Shown one piece after another: positions 15,093-22,691 of a DNA stretch of 24,911 nucleotides. The position numbers and the translations under genes were made by a program. How positions within the stretch are numbered: position 1 is the stretch's first letter; every line of letters begins with the position of its first letter. The stretch covers positions 1 through 24,911 of the forward strand of contig JBAQFY010000307.1 of NCBI GenBank assembly GCA_049287505.1, read 5' to 3'. The notes under the pieces were generated by a model that was given only the letters and a program-made list of their open reading frames with translations, made no database searches and was not told where the DNA came from. Source of the DNA: NIOZ-UU13 sp049287505. GTDB lineage: Bacteria > Planctomycetota > Phycisphaerae > Sedimentisphaerales > Anaerobacaceae.

Positions 15093-16622
15093 TTACAATC
15101 TTCGGTCCAATTTTCGGTAGCTGACAGCCTCGGCAATGTGTTCCGGCCGGATGTTCTCGATACCGGCTAAGTCCGCTATTGTCCGCGCCACTTTGCAAAT
15201 CTTATCGTGGGCACGAGCGCTCAGCCCGAATTCTATCATCGCCTGTTTCAGGATAAATTCGCTCGCTGAATCGAGATTGCAGAACTTTTCCACCTGTTTA
15301 TGACTCATCCTTGCGTTTATCATAACCTTTTTATCGCCGAAGCGCCTCGCTTGAACGCTCCCTGCTCGGACAACATCCTGTCTCATTACAGCCGAGTCGA
15401 GCCGGCTTGATTTTGAGCGAAGCTTGCTGAAACTTATCGCAGGCACCTCAATATGAATATCAATCCTGTCCACCAGCGGCCCGGATACTTTTGACAGATA
15501 CCTCGCTATCTGCCCCGGCGTGCACTTGCATCTTCTTGCGTCACTGCCGAAATAACCACACGGACAGGGATTCATCGCCGCAACAAGCATAAATTGAGCA
15601 GGGAATCTGATGGTCTTTTTCGCACGTGAGACAAGTACAAAACCGTCCTCCAATGGCTGACGAATCATCTCAAGAACGTGTCGTGGAAACTCGACAAATT
15701 CGTCCAGAAACAATACTCCGAAGTGAGCCAGAGACAATTCCCCGGGCCGGGGTGTAGTGCCGCCGCCTATCAGAGCCGGCCCGCTTGCTGAATGATGCGG
15801 CATACGAACCGGGCGAGTAGCCAGCAACGCCTTGTTTTTACCCAATAGGCCTACGGAGGAGTACACACGCGTGGTCTCGAGCGATTCTTCCAGACTCAAA
15901 GGCGGCAAAATCGTCGCCAGTCTTTGGGCCAACATCGTCTTGCCTGCTCCGGGTGGGCCTATCATCATTATGTTATGTCCGCCGGCAGCCGCAACCGTCA
16001 CTGCCCGCTTGACGTTTTCTTGCCCCTTAACATCGGCAAAATCAACTTCATAACTTGACGCCACGTTAAACAGCTCATCAACGTCAACCGTGGTTGTCTC
16101 CAAAGGAAGCTGCCCCGAAAGAAAACCTGCCGCCTGGGCGAGTGAGCCGACAGCAAAAACATCAATGTCGGCAACCACCGCCGCTTCTCTGGCGTTTTCC
16201 AATGGGACTATCATTCGGCTAAAGCCGTTTGACGCCGCCGTCATTGCCATACTCAATACGCCGTTGACCGACCTGACCCTGCCGTCCAGAGCTAATTCGC
16301 CGACGATAATGGTCTCATTAAGTACAGAACCGACCATGAACCCCTGGCCAATGAGCATACCTAAGGCAATAGGCAAATCGAAGGCAGGTCCCGCCTTTTT
16401 CACATCGGCCGGCGCTAAATTTATTAACGATTGGGTTTTAGGATGCTTATAGCCGCTGTTCACAATTGCACTTTTGACCCTTTCGATGCTTTCCTTCACC
16501 GCGGTATCAGGCAGCCCTACGATAACAGACTTCTCAAAACCGCCCCGCGCAACGTCAACCTCGACTTCGCAGATTATCCCTTCAATCCCTTCAAGTGTAA
16601 CGCTATGCAGTCTGGCTAACAT
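15093..16622 (-). CDS. comM: ComM/YifB-family Mg-chelatase-like AAA+ ATPase
   Basis: 509 residues, standard for the family. The N-terminal Lon-like domain (about 1-170) starts MLARLHSVTLEGIEG and contains VIVGLPDTAVKESIERV. The AAA+ core has Walker A GPPGAGKTMLAQRL, Walker B GVLFLDEFVEFPRHVLE, and the zinc-binding-like cysteines in NPCPCGYFGSDARRCKC. The C-terminus ends ISYRKLDR-like (AEAVSYRKLDRRL). In Vibrio and Haemophilus ComM is a helicase that helps branch migration in natural transformation; the protein is widespread in bacteria and its role here is unproven. AGGGG upstream supports ATG 16620-16622. Confidence 0.95.
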   Translation of the reverse strand: MLARLHSVTLEGIEGIICEVEVDVARGGFEKSVIVGLPDTAVKESIERVKSAIVNSGYKHPKTQSLINLAPADVKKAGPAFDLPIALGMLIGQGFMVGSVLNETIIVGELALDGRVRSVNGVLSMAMTAASNGFSRMIVPLENAREAAVVADIDVFAVGSLAQAAGFLSGQLPLETTTVDVDELFNVASSYEVDFADVKGQENVKRAVTVAAAGGHNIMMIGPPGAGKTMLAQRLATILPPLSLEESLETTRVYSSVGLLGKNKALLATRPVRMPHHSASGPALIGGGTTPRPGELSLAHFGVLFLDEFVEFPRHVLEMIRQPLEDGFVLVSRAKKTIRFPAQFMLVAAMNPCPCGYFGSDARRCKCTPGQIARYLSKVSGPLVDRIDIHIEVPAISFSKLRSKSSRLDSAVMRQDVVRAGSVQARRFGDKKVMINARMSHKQVEKFCNLDSASEFILKQAMIEFGLSARAHDKICKVARTIADLAGIENIRPEHIAEAVSYRKLDRRL

Positions 16623-16947
16623 TTTGTACCCCTATTTTATTGGTTTGCAATATACATTTTAAAACCTCCTTGTTATCATTGCAAGCAATTTTAATCTCTT
16701 TCTATGGTCAGACCAGTGGCAAGTTTTCAGGTATGGCTTTTTTGGTTTGATAATGCTCGTTTGTTTTTTGGCTTGAGCCAGGCAAAAGTTGACGTGGAAA
16801 TCTCTGACCTGCTGCTTATATCGGCTAAATATTCACAAATTAACTACTACTCTATGACATTTGATTTTGTGAGTTGTCATTCCCTCGAAAGCGGGAATCC
16901 AGTTTGTTAATGGGCTGAATTCCGCATCAAACTGAAACAACCTCTAT
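16623..16947. other. Intergenic region with a family 1 hairpin fragment
   Basis: No supportable gene; the 68-codon plus-strand frame at 16704-16910 runs into the repeat and has no family features. At 16874-16905 a single family 1 hairpin is present (TCATTCCC and GGGAAT around CGAAAGC), ending TCCAGTTT as in the full element. Confidence 0.6.
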
Positions 16948-17691
16948 TCACAAATTAAAATGTCGTAAGGTACTACTGACAGTCGGCACTTCCAGGCCGT
17001 GTTCGCTCATCAGTTTGGAATCCGACATTATTCCTTTAGCCTCGCCATCGGCAATAATACGACCCTTATCGAGCAGAACGGCCCTGTCGGCAAGTGCTGC
17101 TGCAAAATTCATATTACACGTCGCTATTATCAGCGTCTGAGTCAGGCTCCCAAGCAGCTTTATAAGATTGTTCCGGTTTCTTGGGTCCAGACTGCCGTCG
17201 GGTTCATCGAGTGTAATTATCTTCGGTGCCATAGAAAGTATAGTTGCTATCGCAGCGGCTCGTTTCTGGCCGGCTGAAAGATGATGGGGGGCTTTGTCGG
17301 CCATTTCAGCTAAGCCCACAGTTTCCAGCGCATCGGCAACCCGCTCTTCCACCTCTTCCGCTCCAAGCCCCATATTCAGCGGCCCGAACGCTACATCGTC
17401 AAATAAAGTAGGCATAAATAATTGGTCGTCGGGGTTTTCCAGACAGGAGCCGAGGCTGGTGCGAATTTTTTTTAAGTTTTTCCTGTTGATTTCCAAACCG
17501 TCAACAAGCACTTTAGCCGTCCCTTTGATAAAGCCTGCCATTACAAGAAGCAATGTTGACTTACCCGCACCATTCGGACCTATCAGAGCAACTTTTTGCC
17601 CGTGTTCGACACTTAGAGTTATGTTACTAAGGGCGGATGTACCATCAGGATACTTGTACGAAAAATTTTCTATATCAATTGCGTTCGGCAT
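16948..17691 (-). CDS. cbiO: ECF-type Ni/Co transporter ATP-binding subunit
   Basis: 247 residues. The ATPase of an energy-coupling-factor importer: Walker A LIGPNGAGKST (about 36-46), Q-loop ENPDDQLFMPTLFDDVAFGP (typical of CbiO/EcfA), signature HLSAGQKRAAAIATIL, Walker B KIITLDEPDGSLDPRNR. The H-loop, normally ATHDLD, reads ATCNMNF, so the switch His is Cys and the next Asp is Asn. It follows cbiQ on the same strand after 233 bases of repeats, so it may have its own promoter or depend on read-through. Metal could be Ni2+ or Co2+; the presence of nikR favours Ni2+. Confidence 0.93.
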   Translation of the reverse strand: MPNAIDIENFSYKYPDGTSALSNITLSVEHGQKVALIGPNGAGKSTLLLVMAGFIKGTAKVLVDGLEINRKNLKKIRTSLGSCLENPDDQLFMPTLFDDVAFGPLNMGLGAEEVEERVADALETVGLAEMADKAPHHLSAGQKRAAAIATILSMAPKIITLDEPDGSLDPRNRNNLIKLLGSLTQTLIIATCNMNFAAALADRAVLLDKGRIIADGEAKGIMSDSKLMSEHGLEVPTVSSTLRHFNL

Positions 17692-17714
17692 AATTTTTAC
17701 ACAAATCCATGCGT

Positions 17715-17785
17715 GGCAGCCTCAAGCGAGTCCCGAAAAGCTTGTCCCCGAGAAAGCGGGTATCGGGACGAGCCTGGGGATGGCT
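17715..17785. repeat. Family 4 repeat interrupted by a 38-bp palindrome
   Basis: The outer parts (GGCAGCCTCAAGCG and CCTGGGGATGGCT) match the reverse complement of 13277-13306. Between them, 17731-17768 begins TCCCGA and ends TCGGGA, contains CTTGTCCCCG and CGGG as in family 1, and is flanked by CGAG on both sides (17727-17730, 17769-17772). Confidence 0.75.
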
Positions 17786-17796
17786 TGGAGTTTCGT

Positions 17797-17940
17797 AGGG
17801 TGGGCTTGCTACTCTGCGAAGTAGATTCGCTACGTAGCACGAGTTAGCCCACGGAACAAAACTACCCGCATCATCTTGGTGGGGCAGGCCCCACCCTACT
17901 AATAACCGCCACGCATTTATCGTGTTACTGCAAAACCGGT
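17797..17940. repeat. Composite palindrome carrying a family 3 copy
   Basis: GTAGGGTGGG (from 17796) is complementary to CCCACCCTAC near 17890-17899, and the interval holds a family 3 copy (17809-17843, ending CTACGTAGCACGAG). The right end (17903-17940, TAACCGCCACGC then TTTATCGTGTTAC) recurs at 23432-23456 beside another family 3 copy, and here reaches the cbiQ stop codon. Confidence 0.7.
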
Positions 17941-18701
17941 TTTACAAAAATATACAGTCCCAATATAAACGATGTAGATATAGCGGCAAAAAGTAAATCA
18001 GTTCGGCGAATTTGCAGCTTTGAAATGCTGCGCCATCTTCCATCAAAACCTCGTCCCTGCATCGCAATGTTTATGCGCTCAGCCGTGTCGATACTGCGGA
18101 TAAACAGAGAGCCGACCATAGCTGATGCGGTGCTCAGCTCTCTCTTAAACCCGAGACGTCTTAGCTTTCTTCCTGCCCTTGCTCGCAATATATGATGAGC
18201 CCTGTCGATAAGAACGAATATGTAACGGTATAAAAAGCCGAGCTGAATAACCAGCAGCCTCGGCACTCCTAACCGTTGCAGGCCGGTAAGTAAATCGTTA
18301 AATCGAGTAGTGGACACCAGCCCTATTAGAGCTAACATCGTAACAACGAACTTTCCGAGAATAGTAAAGCATCGCATCCAGCCGACCGAGCCCTGCCAGA
18401 TGAACGGCCCAAAAGCGACTGTAACAGGTGTTCTATCATACAGCGAACAACTCAATGCCAGTACCACAACGAATGGACTGACAAGTAGTATCTGCTTGAA
18501 AACAAATCTTAGCGGAATCCCGCCCAATACGAGAATTGTAAAAGGCCCGATTGCATAGCAGGCTAAGATGCTAAGCGAAGTACGCGGCAGGGAAATAACC
18601 ACAGCGGTAAAGACAAGAACAACTATAAACTTTACCCTGCTGTCAAGCCGATGTATTACTGAATCCTGATAAGCAAATTTATCAATATGTGCATGGTGCA
18701 T
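17925..18701 (-). CDS. cbiQ: ECF-type Ni/Co transporter transmembrane coupling subunit (EcfT)
   Basis: 258 residues. An N-terminal stretch HRLDSRVKFIVVLVFT is typical of CbiQ/EcfT. About five hydrophobic spans follow, and the two coupling-helix motifs that contact the ATPases are present as RARAGRKLRR and AMQGRGFDGRWRS (Ala-Arg-Gly-like). It joins the CbiO dimer to the metal-binding CbiM. ATG 18699-18701 (MHHAHIDKF) lies 94 bases after cbiM, with a possible weak terminator between. Confidence 0.92.
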   Translation of the reverse strand: MHHAHIDKFAYQDSVIHRLDSRVKFIVVLVFTAVVISLPRTSLSILACYAIGPFTILVLGGIPLRFVFKQILLVSPFVVVLALSCSLYDRTPVTVAFGPFIWQGSVGWMRCFTILGKFVVTMLALIGLVSTTRFNDLLTGLQRLGVPRLLVIQLGFLYRYIFVLIDRAHHILRARAGRKLRRLGFKRELSTASAMVGSLFIRSIDTAERINIAMQGRGFDGRWRSISKLQIRRTDLLFAAISTSFILGLYIFVKPVLQ

Positions 18702-18734
18702 TTGGTAAGCACATCCAAAATCAACAAACCAAAA

Positions 18735-18765
18735 CCCGCAGAACCCTCAATACAGGCACTGCGGG
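18735..18765 (-). terminator. Weak intrinsic terminator or attenuator between cbiM and cbiQ
   Basis: On the minus strand CCCGCAG and CTGCGGG form a 7-bp stem with a 17-base loop, followed by TTTTGGTTTG. The large loop and broken T-run make it weak; it might lower cbiQO expression relative to cbiM. Confidence 0.4.
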
Positions 18766-18795
18766 CATTTATATTATTTATTCCATTGTAGCAAA

Positions 18796-19827
18796 TCACG
18801 CCGTTGATGACTGCTTTTTTCTCAAAATCCACGCGGCCAGCCAGATAACTCCCATTGTTACTGCCGAGCCGACCACTCCTGCGAAGCTGGTCCAGCCGGC
18901 TGATAAGTCTGCCTCTTGCTCGGCCGCTTCTCCCAATTTTGACGTTCTGACTGAGTAGTCCGGCAGAAGGGAATATTTGGACTGGAAATCATCTACCGCC
19001 GTAATTCTCGGGTCATCATTTGATACGGCGGCCTCGAAATCCGGCTGGTCAGGCCTTTCGGCGTAGCTCCACTCTAAACCATCTGGAGAATCGGAAGCGA
19101 GCAAAGACAATCCCGCACCGACAATAATAGTAAAAACTGCTAACGTTACTAACATCGCTTTCCTGCTTAATCTGACTTTACCCGGCAGGGAATCCATAAC
19201 CATATCGGGCCTGACCTGCTGCAGGTATGCCAATACCGCCACGGTAATCAGGCCTTCGACAAACCCGACCAAAAAATGAACGCCAATCATTGTTATCAAA
19301 AAAGTTGAGAACGGAACCGCCAATACGCCGGACAGCCCCGCCTCTATCGGAACAAGAATCGCACCTGCTTCAAGAGCAATCACACAGGCTAACATTGCCC
19401 CAATGTATGCCCTCGTACTGCTGAATTGTCCTGCCGTAACAATCCTGTATAGAAAGTAACCAAGGTAACTGGGTATAAGCCCCATATTGATAATGTTACA
19501 GCCCAGAGCTAACAAGCCGCCGTCCTGGAAAATAAGGCACTGGATAATCACCACCGACGATATGACTATTGCACCTAAGTGGGGGCCCAATATGATTGCT
19601 AATAGCACCGCTCCAACCATATGCCCGCTTGTCCCCGGCATCGCTGGAAGCTGGAAGTTGACCATCTGCGCCGCAAAAACGAACGCTCCTAAGATACCCA
19701 TCAAAGCGAGTTTATCCGCGGCGATAATCTGCCTGACCTTCCTGCAGATAAAGCCCAGGCCAGCCGCTGCTATTGCCAGCGTGCCAGTAGCAACCGGAAC
19801 CGACAGTAATTCATTAGCCATGTGCAT
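18796..19827 (-). CDS. cbiM: ECF-type Ni/Co transporter substrate-specific subunit, CbiM fused to a PDGLE (CbiN/NikN-like) domain
   Basis: 343 residues. The N-terminus MHMANELLS keeps His2, which with the free amino group and a later His (in MPGTSGHMVGAVLL) binds the metal in NikM/CbiM. The membrane core (about 1-225) contains AFVFAAQMVNFQLP and GGLLALGCNIINMGL. After it, one span and an outer loop with SDSPDGLEW (about residue 250) mark a PDGLE domain, and a last span near the C-terminus ends in RKKQSS. Fusion of the CbiM and CbiN-like parts is known in NikMN proteins. No cobalamin riboswitch is seen upstream; instead there is a promoter shared with the dockerin-type gene. Confidence 0.93.
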   Translation of the reverse strand: MHMANELLSVPVATGTLAIAAAGLGFICRKVRQIIAADKLALMGILGAFVFAAQMVNFQLPAMPGTSGHMVGAVLLAIILGPHLGAIVISSVVIIQCLIFQDGGLLALGCNIINMGLIPSYLGYFLYRIVTAGQFSSTRAYIGAMLACVIALEAGAILVPIEAGLSGVLAVPFSTFLITMIGVHFLVGFVEGLITVAVLAYLQQVRPDMVMDSLPGKVRLSRKAMLVTLAVFTIIVGAGLSLLASDSPDGLEWSYAERPDQPDFEAAVSNDDPRITAVDDFQSKYSLLPDYSVRTSKLGEAAEQEADLSAGWTSFAGVVGSAVTMGVIWLAAWILRKKQSSTA

Positions 19828-19850
19828 AACAAAATTCTCTTATTGTCTTT

Positions 19851-19875
19851 CTGTTTCGATGGTAACAAGAAACAG
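19851..19875 (-). promoter_or_regulatory. Hairpin in the cbiM leader
   Basis: CTGTTTC and GAAACAG (19851-19857 and 19869-19875) form a 7-bp stem 24 bases before the cbiM start, inside the predicted transcript. It does not resemble the NiCo or cobalamin riboswitches. Confidence 0.35.
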
Positions 19876-19896
19876 TAAATCGTATTGCAGCGCATA

Positions 19897-19925
19897 AAAG
19901 TAACGAATTCATGCTATCAAGTCAA
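19897..19925 (-). promoter_or_regulatory. Promoter A, upstream of cbiM, shared with promoter B
   Basis: On the minus strand: -35 TTGACT (19920-19925), 17-base spacer containing TGATAGCATGAATT, -10 TACTTT (19897-19902), then TATGCGC. The plus-strand block 19891-19926 matches 22241-22276 at 30 of 36 positions without gaps. Conservation of the spacer, not only of the boxes, suggests an overlapping operator; GCATGA and TTATGC form an imperfect inverted repeat 11 bases apart. Confidence 0.65.
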
Positions 19926-19994
19926 GAGAGGCCTTTGCTGAGTCCCTTCCGGCGTAGCAGCGAGATTTACAAAGCGCAGTAGCTGCTTTCCCGT

Positions 19995-20465
19995 TTAATG
20001 GTGCCCGTGTTCATCGTGATTTTCATCGTGTTCATCCACAGGGGCAACACAATAAATATAGACAAGCGGTTCGGCGCCGGTGTTTTTATTATTATGGATT
20101 GTATAAGGTGGTATATAACAGACTTTCCCGGCACCAACCTCATGAGGAGTCTGTTCTTCCCCGATCAAAGATATTCCTTTACCAGACAGAAAAACGAGTA
20201 ACTCCTCATGGGCGTCGGTGCTGTGCTGGCCGCAGGTTTCACCGGGCCGTAAATATACTCTGCCTGAACGCATCCCGCAGGTTTGCGGCTGACCTCCCAG
20301 AATCTGCTGGTATTCAGAGCCGCTGCTCAAGTCTGCAACGAAAAATTCTGCTGACGATGTAACCGAAACGCCATGGTTCATCGCGCATCCCTGAACAAAT
20401 AAACTTCCTGCAAGCCATACAAAAACGAGTGCGATAATTTTTGCTTTGATTTTCATGTCGTTCAT
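19995..20465 (-). CDS. Cupin-domain lipoprotein with His-rich C-terminal tail
   Basis: 156 residues. The N-terminus is a signal peptide with a lipobox-like end (ALVFVWLAGSLFVQGC, Cys27), so lipid anchoring in the envelope is likely. The single cupin domain (about 55-140) has CGQHSTDAHEELLVF for motif 1 and YIPPYTIHNNKNTG for motif 2, supplying His and Glu metal ligands. The tail DEHDENHDEHGHH is a likely Ni2+/Co2+-binding segment. It is a close paralogue of the cytoplasmic cupin at 22352 (shared QTCGMRSGRVYL and EPLVYIYCVAP). It lies 168 bases upstream of cbiM on the same strand, suggesting a role in metal capture for the importer; that role is inference. AGGA seven bases upstream supports ATG 20463-20465. 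Confidence 0.85.
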   Translation of the reverse strand: MNDMKIKAKIIALVFVWLAGSLFVQGCAMNHGVSVTSSAEFFVADLSSGSEYQQILGGQPQTCGMRSGRVYLRPGETCGQHSTDAHEELLVFLSGKGISLIGEEQTPHEVGAGKVCYIPPYTIHNNKNTGAEPLVYIYCVAPVDEHDENHDEHGHH

Positions 20466-20501
20466 CTTCGGTTCCTTTTCTAATCGTTGTAATGTTAAAA
20501 T

Positions 20502-21146
20502 TTATGGGTTACTCTCAAACGTCCCTATTTGTGTCCCGTTCTTCAGCCGCATCCGAACTATCACGCCCTTGCGGGTTTGGGGGTTGTACCAGGTTTGTCT
20601 CGGCACGGGATAGTTCAATTCTTTCATATGGTTCAGGTCAAATTCAGGCCCTTCGCTGTAGAGAACCCAGCTTACCGGCGAATCTTCCAGATTATTATAA
20701 GTGTCCCCTTCTTCTTTCTCATTATCGGGAAATCTATCTGGAACCCAAAGGTATGCCCCGTCTTTAACAACGAAAGTTCTGTTATAAATTAGTTCCCCCA
20801 CAGACCTGTATTTATAGGTGTATCCGCGATTAAATCTATCTTCTATACCGGCAGCCATAAAAGTATCTCCGCCCGGCCTCGGCAGATAACCGTTGTCAAC
20901 CAGCTCAACTGGAAGCTGATAAAAGTGTCCCCCGAGCATACAGTCCACCCGTGTCGGCGGATATTTGTCGTCATTATCGAACGAATAGGCCTCAAGCGCC
21001 ATCCCTATCTCACGCAGTTCGGCATTGACCGAAACAACTTTCGCCTGAAGACGCGCCTGCCCCATTACAGGAAGCAAAATCCCCATTAACAAAGCAATGA
21101 TGGAAATAACCACCAACAACTCAATTAGAGTGAATCCACGTTTCAC
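20502..21146 (-). CDS. Type II secretion pseudopilin-like protein
   Basis: 214 residues with a short leader MKRG and the mature start FTLIELLVVISIIALLMGIL, including the conserved Glu5, so prepilin peptidase should cut after Gly4. The C-terminal part (about 35-214) starts with the usual ELREIGMALEAYSFDNDDKYPP of GspG/PilE-like proteins, then is rich in Tyr, Asp and Pro and shows no known domain. GTG 21144-21146 is the start; the ribosome-binding site is weak. It lies 15 bases after the dockerin-type gene and 36 before the cupin lipoprotein, so the three probably share a transcript. Confidence 0.88.
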   Translation of the reverse strand: MKRGFTLIELLVVISIIALLMGILLPVMGQARLQAKVVSVNAELREIGMALEAYSFDNDDKYPPTRVDCMLGGHFYQLPVELVDNGYLPRPGGDTFMAAGIEDRFNRGYTYKYRSVGELIYNRTFVVKDGAYLWVPDRFPDNEKEEGDTYNNLEDSPVSWVLYSEGPEFDLNHMKELNYPVPRQTWYNPQTRKGVIVRMRLKNGTQIGTFESNP

Positions 21147-21161
21147 AGCTTAACACCATTT

Positions 21162-22169
21162 TTACAAATTTCCCGTTTCAGTTTCTTCCTTGAGCCAGTC
21201 CTCGACAAATTCGGCAAAATCAACGCCGTCAACTACACCGTTCAAATTAATATCACCCGGTCTATCTGCCTGACGGTGTTCACGACTGGCTAAAACAGAA
21301 CCATTTCCGTCATAGTTCATCACGTACAATCGATATCCATCGGTTAGATACGGGCTTTCCTGGTCCATAATCCCAATGACATCGAAAGGCTCGGTCAGAT
21401 TATTCGAGCCGGCATAAATACCATTGCCGCGCCCCAATTTTACGTCGAGCGTCTTCGTGCCATCGGTTATTACCAGCTCCCCATGCGGACGCCAGTCGTT
21501 TGCATCTACGAAATAAACATCTTCAATTTTTATCAGCCGCCCCTGGTAATATTCGCCACCTCTTTGCCGGTTAGGGTCAAAAATGAACTCGTCATCACCG
21601 TCTTTTAATTCGTCCAGCGTAACAACTTCCGGGCGAGGCAATCCGACACCTCGCTCCACAAGCTCAATGATAAAATCGTGGTCAGGATTCTTATTATGCT
21701 GCTCGTTGATATTTAGTTTCCCATTGTACGACAGATAATAGCCTGTAACTCGTATTCTATCTCCGGGGCTAAATTGGGCGGCGTTCAACCGGCTCAACTC
21801 CGCCACAAATTCTTCGTTTGTGTACCCACCGTCAGGTGCAATCCACGGCAGATTGTTATAAAGCTGCCCTAACCAGACAGCCGTGCCTGCGTGGTCGTCT
21901 CCTTCACCCTGAAAGTACATTTGCCACTCCCCGCTAATGTTAAAAGTCTCCATTATAGTATCATCCGGCGTTGGGTCCAACATATCTGCCGGGTTGTGCA
22001 GCAAAATCCCTTCAAGAACAACCTTATCGGTTGCGTTATACACGAGCTCACCGCTGGCATCTACCGCCTGAAATTCCGAGTGAGTTACCTCGGCGACAGT
22101 GGGGGCGGCTTTTACGATGGCGCCTAGCGCCAAAGTCAAAACTGTTGCTAAAACAATAAACCTTCTCAT
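21162..22169 (-). CDS. Secreted protein with OB-like region and C-terminal dockerin-type repeat
   Basis: 335 residues from ATG 22167-22169, preferred over the upstream frame because MRRFIVLATVLTLALGAIVKAA is a clean Sec signal peptide preceded by GGAGG. The middle (about 25-285) contains VVLEGILLHNP, FSPGDRIRVTGYYLSYNGKL and YQGRLIKIEDVYF, a pattern of beta strands typical of OB-fold-like domains. The C-terminus GDINLNGVVDGVDFAEFVEDW is a single dockerin/EF-hand-like calcium repeat, common at the ends of exported planctomycete proteins. First gene of the minus-strand run toward cbiM, behind promoter B. Its link to metal uptake rests only on position and promoter. Confidence 0.8.
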   Translation of the reverse strand: MRRFIVLATVLTLALGAIVKAAPTVAEVTHSEFQAVDASGELVYNATDKVVLEGILLHNPADMLDPTPDDTIMETFNISGEWQMYFQGEGDDHAGTAVWLGQLYNNLPWIAPDGGYTNEEFVAELSRLNAAQFSPGDRIRVTGYYLSYNGKLNINEQHNKNPDHDFIIELVERGVGLPRPEVVTLDELKDGDDEFIFDPNRQRGGEYYQGRLIKIEDVYFVDANDWRPHGELVITDGTKTLDVKLGRGNGIYAGSNNLTEPFDVIGIMDQESPYLTDGYRLYVMNYDGNGSVLASREHRQADRPGDINLNGVVDGVDFAEFVEDWLKEETETGNL

Positions 22170-22246
22170 GACCAATACCTCCAAAAAAAGTTGATAAATT
22201 ATCGAACTTTGCGCATACAAAACTCACGTTTGCCCTGTTGCGCATA

Positions 22247-22275
22247 AAAATATCAAATTCGTGCTATCACATCAA
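22247..22275 (-). promoter_or_regulatory. Promoter B, upstream of the dockerin-type gene
   Basis: On the minus strand: -35 TTGATG (22270-22275), 17-base spacer containing TGATAGCACGAATT, -10 TATTTT (22247-22252), then TATGCGC. Position and orientation relative to the start codon (about 78 bases) are like promoter A before cbiM (about 70 bases). A second GCGCATA lies at 22211-22217. Confidence 0.65.
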
Positions 22276-22283
22276 GAATATAA

Positions 22284-22313
22284 TTGACAAAAAAATAAAT
22301 TTTTTTTAATACA
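22284..22313 (+). promoter_or_regulatory. Divergent promoter of the cytoplasmic cupin gene
   Basis: TTGACA (22284-22289) and TAATAC (22308-22313) with an 18-base spacer; the spacer is almost pure A/T. It is back to back with promoter B, only eight bases between the two -35 boxes, so a regulator bound at B could affect both genes. Confidence 0.55.
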
Positions 22314-22351
22314 ATCACTTGTTTATGGGTTATTGGTTCCAAGGAGAATGT

Positions 22352-22687
22352 ATGGCTTCGTCAGAAAAAGTGCTCATCATCGAGTTGAACGAAAATCCTC
22401 AAAATCAAAAGCTCCTCGATGGCAAACCACAGACCTGTGGAATGCGCTCGGGCAGAGTATATTTACCTCCCGGCCAGGCCTGTGGCAAACACAGCACAAA
22501 GAATCGTGAGGAGATGCTCGTCTTTCTCTCCGGCCAGGGCGAACTGATGATTGGCAAGGGAGACTGCTATCGAGTTGGCCGGGGCAGGGTCTCCTATATA
22601 TCTCCGCACACAGCCCACGACGTTAAAAATACCGGCTCCGAACCACTTGTTTATGTCTATTGTGTTGCCCCCATAGCAGGCGAATAA
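22352..22687 (+). CDS. Cytoplasmic cupin-domain protein, paralogue of the lipoprotein
   Basis: 111 residues from ATG 22352, with AAGGAG seven bases upstream. There is no signal peptide. Cupin motif 1 is CGKHSTKNREEMLVFLSG and motif 2 is YISPHTAHDVKNTG, keeping the His and Glu metal ligands. More than half of its residues match the cupin lipoprotein at 19995, including QTCGMRSGRVYL, but it lacks the His-rich tail. Transcribed divergently from the block leading to the Ni/Co importer. Could be a metal sensor, carrier or small-molecule enzyme; the sequence does not decide. Confidence 0.85.
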   Translation: MASSEKVLIIELNENPQNQKLLDGKPQTCGMRSGRVYLPPGQACGKHSTKNREEMLVFLSGQGELMIGKGDCYRVGRGRVSYISPHTAHDVKNTGSEPLVYVYCVAPIAGE

Positions 22688-22691
22688 TACG

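Noticed and set aside
16704..16910. 68-codon plus-strand frame upstream of comM
   Set aside because: Ends inside a family 1 hairpin fragment and has no ribosome-binding site or family similarity.
19828..19994. Cobalamin or NiCo riboswitch before cbiM
   Set aside because: No B12-box or NiCo-type junction can be recognised; only a single 7-bp hairpin is present.
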